Origin: Thermodesulfobacteriota bacterium
GTDB taxonomy: Bacteria; Thermosulfidibacterota; Thermosulfidibacteria; Thermosulfidibacterales; B14-G1
DNA length: 39,766 nt
Reading direction: 5' to 3'
NCBI GenBank assembly: GCA_024274915.1
Contig: JAJSAC010000028.1
Coordinates: 1 to 39,766 of the forward strand
The notes beneath the pieces are model-generated. The model did no database searches and was not told the origin of the DNA. It saw nothing but the letters and a program-made list of their open reading frames with translations. The position numbers were made by a program, and so were the translations under genes. Below, in pieces: positions 23,897 through 33,384 of this stretch (position 1 is its first letter; each line of letters opens with the position of its first letter).

Positions 23897-25015
23897 ACCC
23901 TCCTCCCTCCTCACCACCAATCTCCCTCCGTGCTTCTTCACCACCTCGTTGAAGATAGCCACACTCCAGTGGTGGAAAGATGGCTCCTGTCGAGCATGGG
24001 TCCAGGGTTGAAACATGGTGACCAAGAGGCTCTCGGGAATCTCCACGCCCCGAAGTCTACCCAGCAAGACCAGAGCCCCAGGTCTCACTTCTGCCTCTAT
24101 TTCGAAGCTGCCGCCACTTTCACAAAACTCATGGCAGACCTGAAAGCCTCCCTTCACCATATAGAGAAGGCCCTTGACAAAAAGATCCCTGTTGCCCAGG
24201 ATAACGAAAGAGCCAGGGCGGATGTGGAAGGTGAGAGGAATCCCATTCATGTATCGGTGAAGACCTACCTTCTTGGCCTCTTCCCCCTTTATCAGCTCTG
24301 GTAGTGACTGAATCACCTCCATAAGATCTAAAGTCTCGCAAGCACCCTCTCCCTTAACCTTAATGAAATCGGTGTATTCGTCCACCGCATCCTCTAAATC
24401 TTCCAAGGCCCTCTCCACTATGCGAAAATAGGGGGCCGTCTTGTCATTCTCACACTCCCTGGCAATTATTCTGATATACCCTCCCATGGGCACCATGGCA
24501 TTTCTCACGGTGTGGGCCATGTACTTGGAAACCCCTGCCAAGATCTGGAGCTCTTCTACGGCCCTCCTATGGGTCACGTCAGTGAAGGTCCTGATCACCC
24601 CTTTCACAGCCCCATCCCTAACACTCCAGGGGTAAGTTCTCACCTCAAAGATCCTCTTCTCACCATCAATGATGAGCACCAGCTCCTCTTCTTCTCCCTC
24701 TCCCTTGAGCATGGCCCTCCGACAAGAGCTTCCTCGACATGGAATGACCGAACCCTGGATCACCTGATAGCATTTCTTGCCTCGGTAATCCTCCCTAATT
24801 CTAAAGAGCTCCCGCATGTACTTGTTAAGGACCATGACGTTCATCTCTTGATCAATGATGAGGATACCTTCTCGGAGAGCGTCAAAGGCGGCCTCCAGAA
24901 TCTCCCCCAGATCCTGGAGCCTCCTGCTCTTTTCCCGAGCCCTTACCCTTAACTTGGTAAGGTTCCTGGAAGATACGCCCAAGACCTCATTATGACGACC
25001 GATCCGAACCTTCAC
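23843..25015 (-). CDS. PAS-domain histidine-kinase-like protein with degenerate ATPase domain
   Basis: A 390-residue soluble protein. A PAS domain (about 38-150) holds a Cys triad C82, C93, C98 (KCYQVIQGSVIPCRGSSC). The dimerisation helix follows with H168 in YMAHTVRNAMVPMGGYI, a plausible phospho-acceptor box. The ATP-binding half is poor: the N-box reads NRDLFVKGLLYMVKGG without the usual Asn repeat, no D-x-G-x-G is seen where LRGVEIPESLLVTMFQPW should carry it, and no GxGLGL follows (ARQEPSFHHWSVAIFNEV). It is probably unable to bind ATP. The start overlaps the active kinase gene upstream by 26 nt. Confidence 0.85.
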   Translation of the reverse strand: MKVRIGRHNEVLGVSSRNLTKLRVRAREKSRRLQDLGEILEAAFDALREGILIIDQEMNVMVLNKYMRELFRIREDYRGKKCYQVIQGSVIPCRGSSCRRAMLKGEGEEEELVLIIDGEKRIFEVRTYPWSVRDGAVKGVIRTFTDVTHRRAVEELQILAGVSKYMAHTVRNAMVPMGGYIRIIARECENDKTAPYFRIVERALEDLEDAVDEYTDFIKVKGEGACETLDLMEVIQSLPELIKGEEAKKVGLHRYMNGIPLTFHIRPGSFVILGNRDLFVKGLLYMVKGGFQVCHEFCESGGSFEIEAEVRPGALVLLGRLRGVEIPESLLVTMFQPWTHARQEPSFHHWSVAIFNEVVKKHGGRLVVRREEGLTLFHASFSQEGVSENF

Positions 25016-27098
25016 CTTCTTCCCCCAATGGTAAGTAAATAACGAAGGTGGCGCCTATAGGGGGATTGTTCACCACCCGGATCTCACCCCCGTGGAGCTC
25101 CACTATCCTCTTGACGATAGAGAGCCCCAGCCCCGTGCCGGTGCTCTTAGTGGTGAAGAAGGGATTAAAAATGTTGGGCAATACATCTTCAGGTATCCCC
25201 CCCCCTGTATCAGAGATCTCCACCTTCACATACTCCCGGCCGTTACTTTCCTCCTTAGAAGTGGAAACAGCGATGGAACCCTTCTTCCTTATGGCCTGGA
25301 GGGCATTAGAGACGAGGTTCATGAAAACCTGCCTCATTTGAGCTGGGTCTATGGAAACAGGAGGCAGACTTCGATCCAACTTTTTCACCAAGGCGATATT
25401 CCTGTCTCTCATCTCCTCGGCATGGAGGAAAAGAACATCATCCAGAAGGGAATTGATATCGGCGAACCTCTTCCTTAGACTGGGAACCCTGGCGTATCCC
25501 AGAACGTTGGAGAGTATCTTCTCCGCCTCCTCTACCTCCTTGAGAATGGTCCCCGTGTACACCTTATCAGGGCAATCCTCTGCCATCTTTTCGTGGAGGC
25601 GACGAGCAAAGCCCCCTATGGCAACGAGAGGGTTTTTAAGGTCATGGGCCACCCTAGCCGCCAACTCCCCCAAGGCAGCCAGCTTCTCGGAGTGGAGGAA
25701 TCTCTCCTGAGCCTCCTTCAACTCCCTCCCCGTCACCTTCAATACCTCCTGGAGTCTGGCACTCTCCACGGCCAGGGCCAACTGATGGGAGAACATGGTG
25801 AGAAAATGGACCTCCTCAGAATCAAATCCTCCCTCCTTCCCCACCAGAATGGCTCCCACTAGATTATCACCTGCCATAAGGGGGAAGACCACATAAACCA
25901 TCCCCTCATTCATGAAGGGCAAGGTACTACCATGGCAAAGGTACACCACCTCCCCCCTCTCCAACTTATTCCAGGGAGGACCAGATGGGACCACATCCTT
26001 CAAATCGCGAAAAGCCGGAGACCCCTCTATCCTTCCAATATACTCTTCATCCACGGTCCAATCCTGGTCACCCCAGGGAGACACTTCGGACCAAGAGATT
26101 CCCATCACTCCTTTAAGAACCCCCTTGGCCTCGTCCCTGATAAAAAAGTAGGCCTCGGGCAATCCCAAACCTTTCTGGGGATCGGTGAGGGCCCGAAGGG
26201 CCAGGAAAAACCGCTTCCTCAGTTCAGAGGTCCACCTATAGGCGTTACCCACCTGATAAAGGATGGAAAGAAACCTGATCCTCTTTTCCCTCTCCTCCAA
26301 AAGGAACTTCAGACGGTCATAAAGGGTGATGTTCTCCAGAAAGGTGCCCGCCAGCTCCGCCAATATGTGAATGACCCTCTTCTGGTGGCGACTAAAAGTG
26401 GCCTCCCGGGGTAGATAAAACTCCAGCACCCCCCAGTTGCCCTTGGTAGTAGCCAGAGGTACCACCACCCTTCTGTAGAGACCTTCATTGTAAAACTTGA
26501 TGATGTCCCCATCTTCCTTCCCCACAAAAAGGGCCAAGGAGGAATGCTTCCCTTCACCCTCAAAAAGGGTGATATTCACTAGATCAGCCCCTGAAAACTC
26601 CCGGGCATATTCGGCCAGCTTCTGGGCCAGTTCCTTCCTGTCCAAAACGGAACCCAGCTCCCGACCTGCAGAATACAGATCCAACAAGAGCCGGGCACCC
26701 GCCTTCAGTTCTTTCTGGATCCGGACATGCCGCAAAAACTGGGCTAATTGTCTGGCCACCACTTCCAAGAGCCTCTTCTCTTCGGAAGACAGAACCCTCT
26801 TCCTCCTCACCACCAGATACCCTCTCCCTTCCCCCCTCATTTTGGGCAAGGGAACCACTTCCATACCCTCCACTGCCCCCCCCTCCAAGGCCATCCGGTA
26901 TTCATGGAACTCAACATCATCCGGCCACACATAGACCCTCCCTCTTGTAAGAAAAAGGCAGGCCCCTTCCAGGGAGAGGTTGTCCACCAAAAGGGATAGG
27001 ACAGCCCTTATCCCCCTCTTGAGGCTGGTATAGGCACAGATGATCCCACAAACGTCAGAAACCAGGGTTAGAAAGTCCACCCTCCCCCCTCCCTCCAT
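24990..27098 (-). CDS. Sensor histidine kinase with repeated GAF domains
   Basis: About 702 residues, with no transmembrane helix. Three GAF-like regions lie at about 8-125, 150-270 and 295-455. A coiled segment leads to the kinase core with H485 in VAHDLKNPLVAIGGFARRL, the N-box QVFMNLVSNALQAI, G1 DTGGGIPED, F-box FNPFFTTK and G2 GTGLGLSIVKRI. All are intact, so it should autophosphorylate. There is no receiver domain and no response regulator nearby. The start is uncertain. ATG 27098 lacks a ribosome site, whereas GTG 27080 follows a GGAGGGAGG stretch, so GTG may be the real start. Confidence 0.92.
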   Translation of the reverse strand: MEGGGRVDFLTLVSDVCGIICAYTSLKRGIRAVLSLLVDNLSLEGACLFLTRGRVYVWPDDVEFHEYRMALEGGAVEGMEVVPLPKMRGEGRGYLVVRRKRVLSSEEKRLLEVVARQLAQFLRHVRIQKELKAGARLLLDLYSAGRELGSVLDRKELAQKLAEYAREFSGADLVNITLFEGEGKHSSLALFVGKEDGDIIKFYNEGLYRRVVVPLATTKGNWGVLEFYLPREATFSRHQKRVIHILAELAGTFLENITLYDRLKFLLEEREKRIRFLSILYQVGNAYRWTSELRKRFFLALRALTDPQKGLGLPEAYFFIRDEAKGVLKGVMGISWSEVSPWGDQDWTVDEEYIGRIEGSPAFRDLKDVVPSGPPWNKLERGEVVYLCHGSTLPFMNEGMVYVVFPLMAGDNLVGAILVGKEGGFDSEEVHFLTMFSHQLALAVESARLQEVLKVTGRELKEAQERFLHSEKLAALGELAARVAHDLKNPLVAIGGFARRLHEKMAEDCPDKVYTGTILKEVEEAEKILSNVLGYARVPSLRKRFADINSLLDDVLFLHAEEMRDRNIALVKKLDRSLPPVSIDPAQMRQVFMNLVSNALQAIRKKGSIAVSTSKEESNGREYVKVEISDTGGGIPEDVLPNIFNPFFTTKSTGTGLGLSIVKRIVELHGGEIRVVNNPPIGATFVIYLPLGEEGEGSDRSS

Positions 27099-27109
27099 AT
27101 TTCACATCA

Positions 27110-27138
27110 AATTTAATCCTTAAAAGGAAGATTGGCAA
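27110..27138 (-). promoter_or_regulatory. Candidate promoter for the two sensor-kinase genes
   Basis: TTGCCA (27138-27133) and TAAATT (27115-27110) are 17 bp apart, directly after the nuo terminator. Transcription would start near 27103, which fits the GTG start at 27080 better than the ATG at 27098. Confidence 0.45.
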
Positions 27139-27141
27139 AAG

Positions 27142-27176
27142 AAAAAAGGGGAACGACTCTCTTCGTCCCCCTTTTT
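27142..27176 (-). terminator. Terminator of the nuo operon (bidirectional in form)
   Basis: A 9-bp A/G-C/T arm (27043+100, that is 27143-27151, with 27068+100, that is 27168-27176), one mismatch, and a 4-bp ACGA/TCGT extension enclose a 6-nt loop. On the minus strand it ends in TTTTTT, 19 bp after the nuoN stop. The plus-strand copy also ends in five T. It separates nuo from the kinase genes. Confidence 0.8.
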
Positions 27177-27194
27177 ATATACGAAGGGGCTTCC

Positions 27195-28640
27195 CTAGAA
27201 GGTGAACCAGGCAAAAGAACTGTAAGAAGCAGAAAGAAGCCCCCCGGGAATAATGCCCAGTTGGAAAATACCCACCACTATCACCAAAAGGGCGAAAACA
27301 GCAGCAGGATGGAAGACAATCTGGTACTCCTCCTTGGGCTCCTCCATGTACATCATGTAGACCACCCTGAGATAGTAATAAGCCGCCACGGCGCTGTTGA
27401 TGACGGCGATGACCACCAAGGGGATTTGGTTAGCCTTCACACCCGAGGCAAATACGTAGAACTTCCCCATAAACCCCGCAGTGCCCGGGATACCCGCTAA
27501 AGAGAAGAGGCAGATGGCCATTGCTGCCGCCAAAACAGGCCTCTTGGCCGCCAGCCCGGCGTAGTCGGATATGTTCACATAGCCCTCCCCTTGACGTCCC
27601 ACCAAAGCCACTACACCAAAGGCCCCCAGGTTCATAAGAGAATAAGCCAGCATATAGAAGACCACAGCAGCTCCACCCTGTCGGGAAGCTGCAGCCACAC
27701 CCACCAAAGCATAACCGGCATGGGCAATGCTGGAGTAGGCCAACATCCTCTTAATATTCTCCTGGCGCAAGGCGGCAAAGTTCCCTATCACCATAGAAAG
27801 GACGGAGACCACGGTAACCATGGCCATCCAATGACTCCTCAATGGGAAGACCGCCGAATCCAGAAAACGTAGGAGAACGGCAAAGACGGCTACTTTAGCA
27901 GCGGTGGCCATAAAACCAGCCACGGGAGCAGGGGCGCCACCATAGACATCTGGAGCCCATGCGTGGAAGGGAGCTGCCGATATCTTGAAGAAAAAGCCCA
28001 CCATCACCAAGCTCATGCCCAGGATAAGGGTGGACGAAGCCCCATGGGCAACCACATAACTGGCCACCCCACGGAGGTAAAGGGTGTCCGTCACACTGTA
28101 GATGAAGGCAAGCCCCAGGAGAAGAATAGAAGAAGAGAAGCCTCCCAAGAAAAGATACTTGAGGGCCGCCTCGTTGCAAAGGTCCCTCTGGCGAACAAAG
28201 CCCGCCAGGGCATACAGGGCTATGGAGAGAACCTCCAAGCCCACAAAGAAGAGGATGAGATGCTGGGCGGAGGTCATGAAGATGAGGCCCACCACGGCGA
28301 AAAGGACCAAGGCATAATACTCACCCAGATTCCTCCCCTCGTGGTGGAGGTATCCAGGAGAAAAGAGAAAGGTGAGGGCGGCTATAAGGAGATAAATCAA
28401 AGTGGTCAGCACAGAGAGTTTATCTGTGATAAAGGTCTGGGTGAAGGTTAGGCTCCCCTTACCCCAGAGCCCCAAGGCGAACCAAGCTGCCAGGGCAATA
28501 CCCGCCACTCCCAGATAGCCATAGTGGCTCTCCCTTTCCCTGGGGCTAAAGACATCCACAAAAAGCACCACCACAGCTGTCACCGTGAGGACTACAACAG
28601 GCAATAGGGGCCTTATACTGATATCAATCCCACCTGTCAT
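27195..28640 (-). CDS. nuoN: NADH-quinone oxidoreductase subunit N
   Basis: A 481-residue antiporter-like membrane subunit of complex I with about 14 helices, part of the proton-pumping arm. Family features are GLEVLSIALYALAGF with the key Glu of helix 5, the FFFKISAAPFHAWAPDVYGG loop with the Lys of helix 7, and KRMLAYSSIAHAGYALVG. It is the last gene of the operon, starting 4 bp after nuoM, and is followed by the terminator. Nothing is unusual in length or motifs. Confidence 0.95.
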   Translation of the reverse strand: MTGGIDISIRPLLPVVVLTVTAVVVLFVDVFSPRERESHYGYLGVAGIALAAWFALGLWGKGSLTFTQTFITDKLSVLTTLIYLLIAALTFLFSPGYLHHEGRNLGEYYALVLFAVVGLIFMTSAQHLILFFVGLEVLSIALYALAGFVRQRDLCNEAALKYLFLGGFSSSILLLGLAFIYSVTDTLYLRGVASYVVAHGASSTLILGMSLVMVGFFFKISAAPFHAWAPDVYGGAPAPVAGFMATAAKVAVFAVLLRFLDSAVFPLRSHWMAMVTVVSVLSMVIGNFAALRQENIKRMLAYSSIAHAGYALVGVAAASRQGGAAVVFYMLAYSLMNLGAFGVVALVGRQGEGYVNISDYAGLAAKRPVLAAAMAICLFSLAGIPGTAGFMGKFYVFASGVKANQIPLVVIAVINSAVAAYYYLRVVYMMYMEEPKEEYQIVFHPAAVFALLVIVVGIFQLGIIPGGLLSASYSSFAWFTF

Positions 28641-28644
28641 GATC

Positions 28645-30219
28645 TCACCTCAACTCCTTATTTTCCACAATAAAGGCCGCCATAGATACCCTTTCCTTTC
28701 CCTGGGGAGAAAACTCCTTCTGGGCAGACACCCTCCCCTTCACCTGGGAGATGAAGTTCAGCACTGAAGGCTCCATCCTCTCCAGAACAGGCTTGGGATA
28801 AAGTCCTATCCAGAACATAGGAATAACCACCATGAGCATGATCATGAACTCCCTAAAAGAGAGATCCTTGAGCTCCTTGTTAGCCTCCACTGTCACCTCG
28901 TGGAAGAAAACTCTCTTGTACATCCAGAGCATGTAGGCAGCAGACAGGACAGTGGCTGTAGTACCCAGTACGGCAAAGACGGGATAGGTCTTGAAGGCAC
29001 CCACCAGAGAAAGAAACTCACCAATAAACCCGTTAAGTCCAGGCAGACCTATGGAGGAAAAGGTGGCGATCATGAAGAAGGTGGCAAAGATGGGCATCAC
29101 CTTGGCGATACCGCCGAACTCTTTGATGAGCCTGGTGTGTCTCCTGTCGTATATCATACCCACCAGAAGGAACAGCGCACCCGTAGATAGGCCGTGATTT
29201 ATCATTTGAAGGACCCCACCCGAGACGCTTTGAAGATTCAGGGCAAAGAGTCCCAACATCACGGTACCCAAATGGCTCACCGAAGAGTAGGCCACCAGTT
29301 TTTTCACGTCGTCCTGAACCATGGCCACTAAAGCACCGTAGATGATGCTGATGACTGCCAGGGTGAGAAAGAGATAGCTGAAGTGGAGGGTGGCCGTGGG
29401 GAAAAAGGGCATACAGAAACGGAGAAAGCCGTAGGTCCCCATCTTCAGGAGGACGCCCGCCAGGATAACAGAGCCCGCAGTGGGGGCCTCCACGTGGGCG
29501 TCAGGCAACCACGTGTGGAAGGGCCACATGGGCACTTTGATGGCAAAGGCCAGGGCAAAAGCCAGAAAGAGCCAGGGAGCCACCGACGCCGCCACAGGAG
29601 TGGAAAGGAGACTGGCCAAGTTAAAGGTGAGATCTCCTGCCACCTTGTAGTGGTGATAGTAAAGGTAGATGATGGAGACAAGCATGAGCACGGAACCCGC
29701 CATGGTATAAAGGAAGAACTTGATGGCGGCATAAACCCTCCTAGGACCTCCCCACACCCCGATGAGGAGATACATGGGCACCAGCATGGCCTCCCAGAAG
29801 AGATAGAAGAGAAGGAGATCAAGGGAGCAGAAAACGCCCACCATCGTGGTCTCCAACAACAAGAAAGAGATCATATACTCCTTCACATGTTTATCTATAG
29901 TCCAAGAAGCCAGGATAGAGAGCATGGTGAGGAAGGTAGTTAGAAGCACTAAAAAGAGGGTAATTCCGTCTATGCCCAAATGGTAATAAGACCCCAAGAT
30001 CTTTATCCAGGATATCTTCTCCACAAACTGAAAATGATGAGTACCCAGCTGGAATTTAAAGTAGAGTGGCAGAGAGAGGAGGAACTCCACCACCGTGGTG
30101 ACAAAGGCCGTCCATCGCAGAACTCTTTTGCTCCCCTTGTCCACAAAGAGGAGAATCAGAACCCCTACCAGGGGAAAGAACGTGACCACGGTCAAAATAG
30201 GGAAACCCAAACCACCCAT
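28645..30219 (-). CDS. nuoM: NADH-quinone oxidoreductase subunit M
   Basis: A 524-residue antiporter-like subunit of the complex I membrane arm. Its helix 5 Glu is in [14 protein letters not shown], and the helix 7 Lys and the amphipathic turn are in [33 protein letters not shown] and [18 protein letters not shown] are typical of the family. The C-terminal tail ([18 protein letters not shown]) is charged and a little longer than usual. It lies between nuoL and nuoN as in most bacteria. Confidence 0.95.
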   Translation of the reverse strand: MGGLGFPILTVVTFFPLVGVLILLFVDKGSKRVLRWTAFVTTVVEFLLSLPLYFKFQLGTHHFQFVEKISWIKILGSYYHLGIDGITLFLVLLTTFLTMLSILASWTIDKHVKEYMISFLLLETTMVGVFCSLDLLLFYLFWEAMLVPMYLLIGVWGGPRRVYAAIKFFLYTMAGSVLMLVSIIYLYYHHYKVAGDLTFNLASLLSTPVAASVAPWLFLAFALAFAIKVPMWPFHTWLPDAHVEAPTAGSVILAGVLLKMGTYGFLRFCMPFFPTATLHFSYLFLTLAVISIIYGALVAMVQDDVKKLVAYSSVSHLGTVMLGLFALNLQSVSGGVLQMINHGLSTGALFLLVGMIYDRRHTRLIKEFGGIAKVMPIFATFFMIATFSSIGLPGLNGFIGEFLSLVGAFKTYPVFAVLGTTATVLSAAYMLWMYKRVFFHEVTVEANKELKDLSFREFMIMLMVVIPMFWIGLYPKPVLERMEPSVLNFISQVKGRVSAQKEFSPQGKERVSMAAFIVENKELR

Positions 30220-30234
30220 CTCTCCACTCCTTTA

Positions 30235-32112
30235 CTAGAATAGTCTCCCGATCCAGTAGATCACCACGGCCCCAACTAATATCATCCAGGCATAGTCGGG
30301 TATGAAACCCGTCTGGATATATCGGAGCCCCCCGCCCACCAGCCGGCAGAGCCTTCCCACGCCATTGACAGCCCCATCAATGATGATCACGTCCACAAAC
30401 TTCCACAGCGCGTATCTGGAGCCCCCAACCACAGGATTGACTATGAAGGCAAAGTAGATCTCGTCCACGTAGTATTTATTGTAAAGCAGGGTGTATACGG
30501 GTCTGAAATTCCTGGCCATGGCTACAGGGTCAGGCATACGCTTCATGTACATGAAGTAAGCCAGGACAACGCCCGCCACCCCCATAGCCACAGAGATAAC
30601 CATAAGTATGTAAGTGAGACCCCCTTCGTGGCCAGCAGCTTCGTGGGCCTCACCCAGAGTCCTGTTAAGGAATCCCACAATACCGCCATGGGGAGCCAGG
30701 GCCAGAAGTCCCACCACTGCCGATCCCACAGCTAACACTATAAGGGGAATGGTCATTACAGGGGGCGACTCGTGGGCGTGGTCGTAGAGGTGTTTCTCCC
30801 TGGGTTCTCCAAAGAAGGTGAGGAAGATGAGCCGGAACATATAAAAGGCTGTGAGGAAAGCGGTAAACGTGCCCACAGCCCAGATGATCCTATGCCCTCC
30901 CATGAAAGCCCCAGCCAGGATTTCATCCTTGGACCAGAAACCAGCCAAGGGGGGAATACCCGCTATGGCCAAAGCACCCACCACAAAGGTCCACCCCGTG
31001 ATGGGCATCTTCTTGATGAGCCCTCCCATCTTCTGTAAGTTCAACTCACCATGGAGGGCATGCATGACGGAACCCGCCGTGAGGAACATGAGGCCCTTGA
31101 AAAAGGCATGGGTAAAGAGATGGAAAATACCCGCCGCATAAACACCCACACCTACACCTACAAACATGTAACCCAGCTGACTCACCGTAGAGTAGGCCAA
31201 TATCCTTTTCAAATCGTTGTTCACCAAAGCCATAGTGGCAGCCATAAGGGCCGTGGCTGCCCCGATGGAGGCCACCACCTCCATGGAAAGGGGAGCCATA
31301 TTGAAAAGGGCATGAGTCCTTGCCACCATGTAGACACCCGCTGTCACCATGGTAGCAGCGTGGATGAGGGAGCTGACAGGGGTGGGACCCTCCATGGCAT
31401 CAGGTAACCACACATAGAGGGGAATCTGGGCCGATTTACCGGTGGCCCCGGTAAAGAGGAGTAATGTGATGAGGGTAGCCACTCCTACGCTCAATTGTTC
31501 GGCGCTGGCGAAGGCCTGGGAGAAGAGGAGGGTTCCCAAGTGTTTGTAGATCAAGAAGAGGCCAATCATGAAACCAAAATCACCAATCCTGTTTACCACG
31601 AAGGCCTTCATGCCGGCATTGGCAGCACTGGCCTTCTCGTACCAGTAACCAATGAGTAGATAAGAGCAGAGGCCCACTCCTTCCCAGCCCACAAACATGA
31701 GGAGGAAGTTGTTAGCCAGACACAGAGTGAGCATGAAGAAGACGAAAAGGTTGAGATAGCAAAAGTACTTGGCATATCCCCTAGGGGTTTCGTGGTCCAT
31801 ATAACCTATGGAGTAGACGTGAATCCAGGTAGCAACAAAAGTGACAGTAGTTATCATAATGGCCGAGAGCTCATCCAAGAGAAAGCCAATGGGAACCCGA
31901 AAATCCCCTAGAGGAATCCACCAATAAAGCACCTGATCAAATCGCTCACCTTGCAATACCCTAGCCAACAAAATGAGGGAAACGATGGCCGGTATAGCAA
32001 TAGCTGGAACAGCAATGATGTGAGCCTTCCTCTTGGTAAACCAACAGAAAAGACCATTTATAGTGGCTCCCAGAAGGGGGATAAGGACTACGGCTAAAAT
32101 TAACACCATCAT
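30235..32112 (-). CDS. nuoL: NADH-quinone oxidoreductase subunit L
   Basis: A 625-residue distal antiporter-like subunit of complex I. Its motifs are GWEGVGLCSYLLIGYWYEK (helix 5 Glu), GATGKSAQIPLYVWLPDAME (helix 7 Lys), SLIHAATMVTAGVYM and KRILAYSTVSQLGYM. The C-terminal region holds the long lateral helix and the last helix (PDYAWMILVGAVVIYWIG). It starts ATGATG with GAGAGGAG ahead and lies 13 bp after nuoK. Length is normal. Confidence 0.96.
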   Translation of the reverse strand: MMVLILAVVLIPLLGATINGLFCWFTKRKAHIIAVPAIAIPAIVSLILLARVLQGERFDQVLYWWIPLGDFRVPIGFLLDELSAIMITTVTFVATWIHVYSIGYMDHETPRGYAKYFCYLNLFVFFMLTLCLANNFLLMFVGWEGVGLCSYLLIGYWYEKASAANAGMKAFVVNRIGDFGFMIGLFLIYKHLGTLLFSQAFASAEQLSVGVATLITLLLFTGATGKSAQIPLYVWLPDAMEGPTPVSSLIHAATMVTAGVYMVARTHALFNMAPLSMEVVASIGAATALMAATMALVNNDLKRILAYSTVSQLGYMFVGVGVGVYAAGIFHLFTHAFFKGLMFLTAGSVMHALHGELNLQKMGGLIKKMPITGWTFVVGALAIAGIPPLAGFWSKDEILAGAFMGGHRIIWAVGTFTAFLTAFYMFRLIFLTFFGEPREKHLYDHAHESPPVMTIPLIVLAVGSAVVGLLALAPHGGIVGFLNRTLGEAHEAAGHEGGLTYILMVISVAMGVAGVVLAYFMYMKRMPDPVAMARNFRPVYTLLYNKYYVDEIYFAFIVNPVVGGSRYALWKFVDVIIIDGAVNGVGRLCRLVGGGLRYIQTGFIPDYAWMILVGAVVIYWIGRLF

Positions 32113-32125
32113 GGGTCTTCTCCTC

Positions 32126-32431
32126 TCACCACTTCATTAGGTCTGCCCTATCCACACCAATGCCCCCCCTACTTCTGTAGAAGGAGGTGATGATGGCCAT
32201 ACCTATAGCCGCCTCGGCAGCTGCCACGGCCATAACAAAAAGGACTATGACCTGCCCCTCCACGGAGCCTTTGCTCCTGGCCAGGGCCATGAAGAGAATG
32301 TTCACACCGTTGAGCATAAGCTCCATGCAGAGAAACATGATAATGGCATTCCTCCTGATCATGAGACCCAGAGCCCCCAAGAGGAAGACCAACACACTAA
32401 GAACCGTGTATTGAAAGAGTCCCACACCCAC
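32126..32431 (-). CDS. nuoK: NADH-quinone oxidoreductase subunit K
   Basis: A 101-residue small subunit with three helices. IMFLCMELMLNGVNILF carries the conserved Glu in helix 2, and the later AAEAAIGMAIITSFYR carries the second Glu. It helps link the quinone site to the pumping subunits. GTG at 32431 is behind AGGGGAGAAAG. A second GTG two codons later is possible. It sits 12 bp after nuoJ. Confidence 0.95.
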   Translation of the reverse strand: MGVGLFQYTVLSVLVFLLGALGLMIRRNAIIMFLCMELMLNGVNILFMALARSKGSVEGQVIVLFVMAVAAAEAAIGMAIITSFYRSRGGIGVDRADLMKW

Positions 32432-32443
32432 CTTTCTCCCCTC

Positions 32444-32947
32444 CTACAGCTTCTTCTTGGCCAGGGCCACAGCTCCCAAAGCCGCCACAAAAATGAGAAC
32501 GGAGACCAATTCGAAGGCCAGAATGTACCGAGTAAATATGAAATGGGAGAGAGCCTTCACCCCAAAGCCCCCGGCCCCAGGGGAAAGAACCCCCCTCCAC
32601 TCACCCGCCAGAATAAAGATCTGAAAGGCGAAGAGAGCGGCCGCCCCCAAACCCAACAAAAGCCTCCAAGGGACCGCCCTTTCCTGATACTCTCCCTTGC
32701 TCAAGTTCATGAGCATTATGACAAAGAGGAAGAAGACCATTATGGCCCCGGCATAGACGATGATCTGGACCATAGCTATAAAAGGGGCCCCCATAAGGGA
32801 AAGATAGAGTATGGCCGTCACACAGAGGTTGGCCAGGAGGGAGAGGGCCGAGTAAACAGGATGTCTGATAAAGACCACCCCCAAGGCCGACAAGAGAATC
32901 AGCCCGGCCAGAAAGAAAAAGACCACGTCCCAGGCATTGATCATCAT
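32444..32947 (-). CDS. nuoJ: NADH-quinone oxidoreductase subunit J
   Basis: A 167-residue membrane subunit with five helices. NuoJ features are VVFIRHPVYSALSLLANLCVTAILYLSL and VQIIVYAGAIMVFFLFVIMLMNL, containing the flexible pi-bulge helix region that couples quinone chemistry to pumping. It starts right after nuoI, the two genes being separated by only 2 bp. Confidence 0.95.
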   Translation of the reverse strand: MMINAWDVVFFFLAGLILLSALGVVFIRHPVYSALSLLANLCVTAILYLSLMGAPFIAMVQIIVYAGAIMVFFLFVIMLMNLSKGEYQERAVPWRLLLGLGAAALFAFQIFILAGEWRGVLSPGAGGFGVKALSHFIFTRYILAFELVSVLIFVAALGAVALAKKKL

Positions 32948-32949
32948 GG

Positions 32950-33381
32950 CTACTCTCCACCTCTTTTCTCAAAAAGCCAGTTCTTATCCTTGTATAGATG
33001 GCCCCTGCCAGGGCCAGGTACCGTAAGCTCGTAGTCCGTGGTCATGATTATGGCTCCCCTGGGACATGCATCCACGCAATAACCGCAGAAGATGCACCTG
33101 GAATAGTCTATCTCATAGACCTCGGCTATCTTCCCCACATCTGATCTCTTGAACTCGGGGTCTTCAGCACCGTAAAGGGTGATAGCCCCAGCAGGGCACA
33201 CAGCCTCACAGAGGCCACAGGCACAACACTTCTCTCTCCCGTCTTCGTCCAGTTTGAGGACGTGACGCCCCCGGTATCTTTCAGCCACAGGTCTCTTTTC
33301 ATAGGGATACTTGACGGTTATCGCAGGTTTAAAGAGATGGCCAAAGGTGACCCTTAGACCCTTAAGTAGTGGCCCAACCAT
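32950..33381 (-). CDS. nuoI: NADH-quinone oxidoreductase subunit I (two 4Fe-4S clusters)
   Basis: A 143-residue ferredoxin-like subunit carrying clusters N6a and N6b, which pass electrons from NuoG to NuoB. Both CxxCxxCxxxCP motifs are intact: C52, C55, C58, C62 and C96, C99, C102, C106. The N-terminal amphipathic helix (LLKGLRVTFGHLFKP) docks it on NuoH. It lies 3 bp after nuoH. No residues are missing. Confidence 0.96.
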   Translation of the reverse strand: MVGPLLKGLRVTFGHLFKPAITVKYPYEKRPVAERYRGRHVLKLDEDGREKCCACGLCEAVCPAGAITLYGAEDPEFKRSDVGKIAEVYEIDYSRCIFCGYCVDACPRGAIIMTTDYELTVPGPGRGHLYKDKNWLFEKRGGE

Positions 33382-33384
33382 GGC

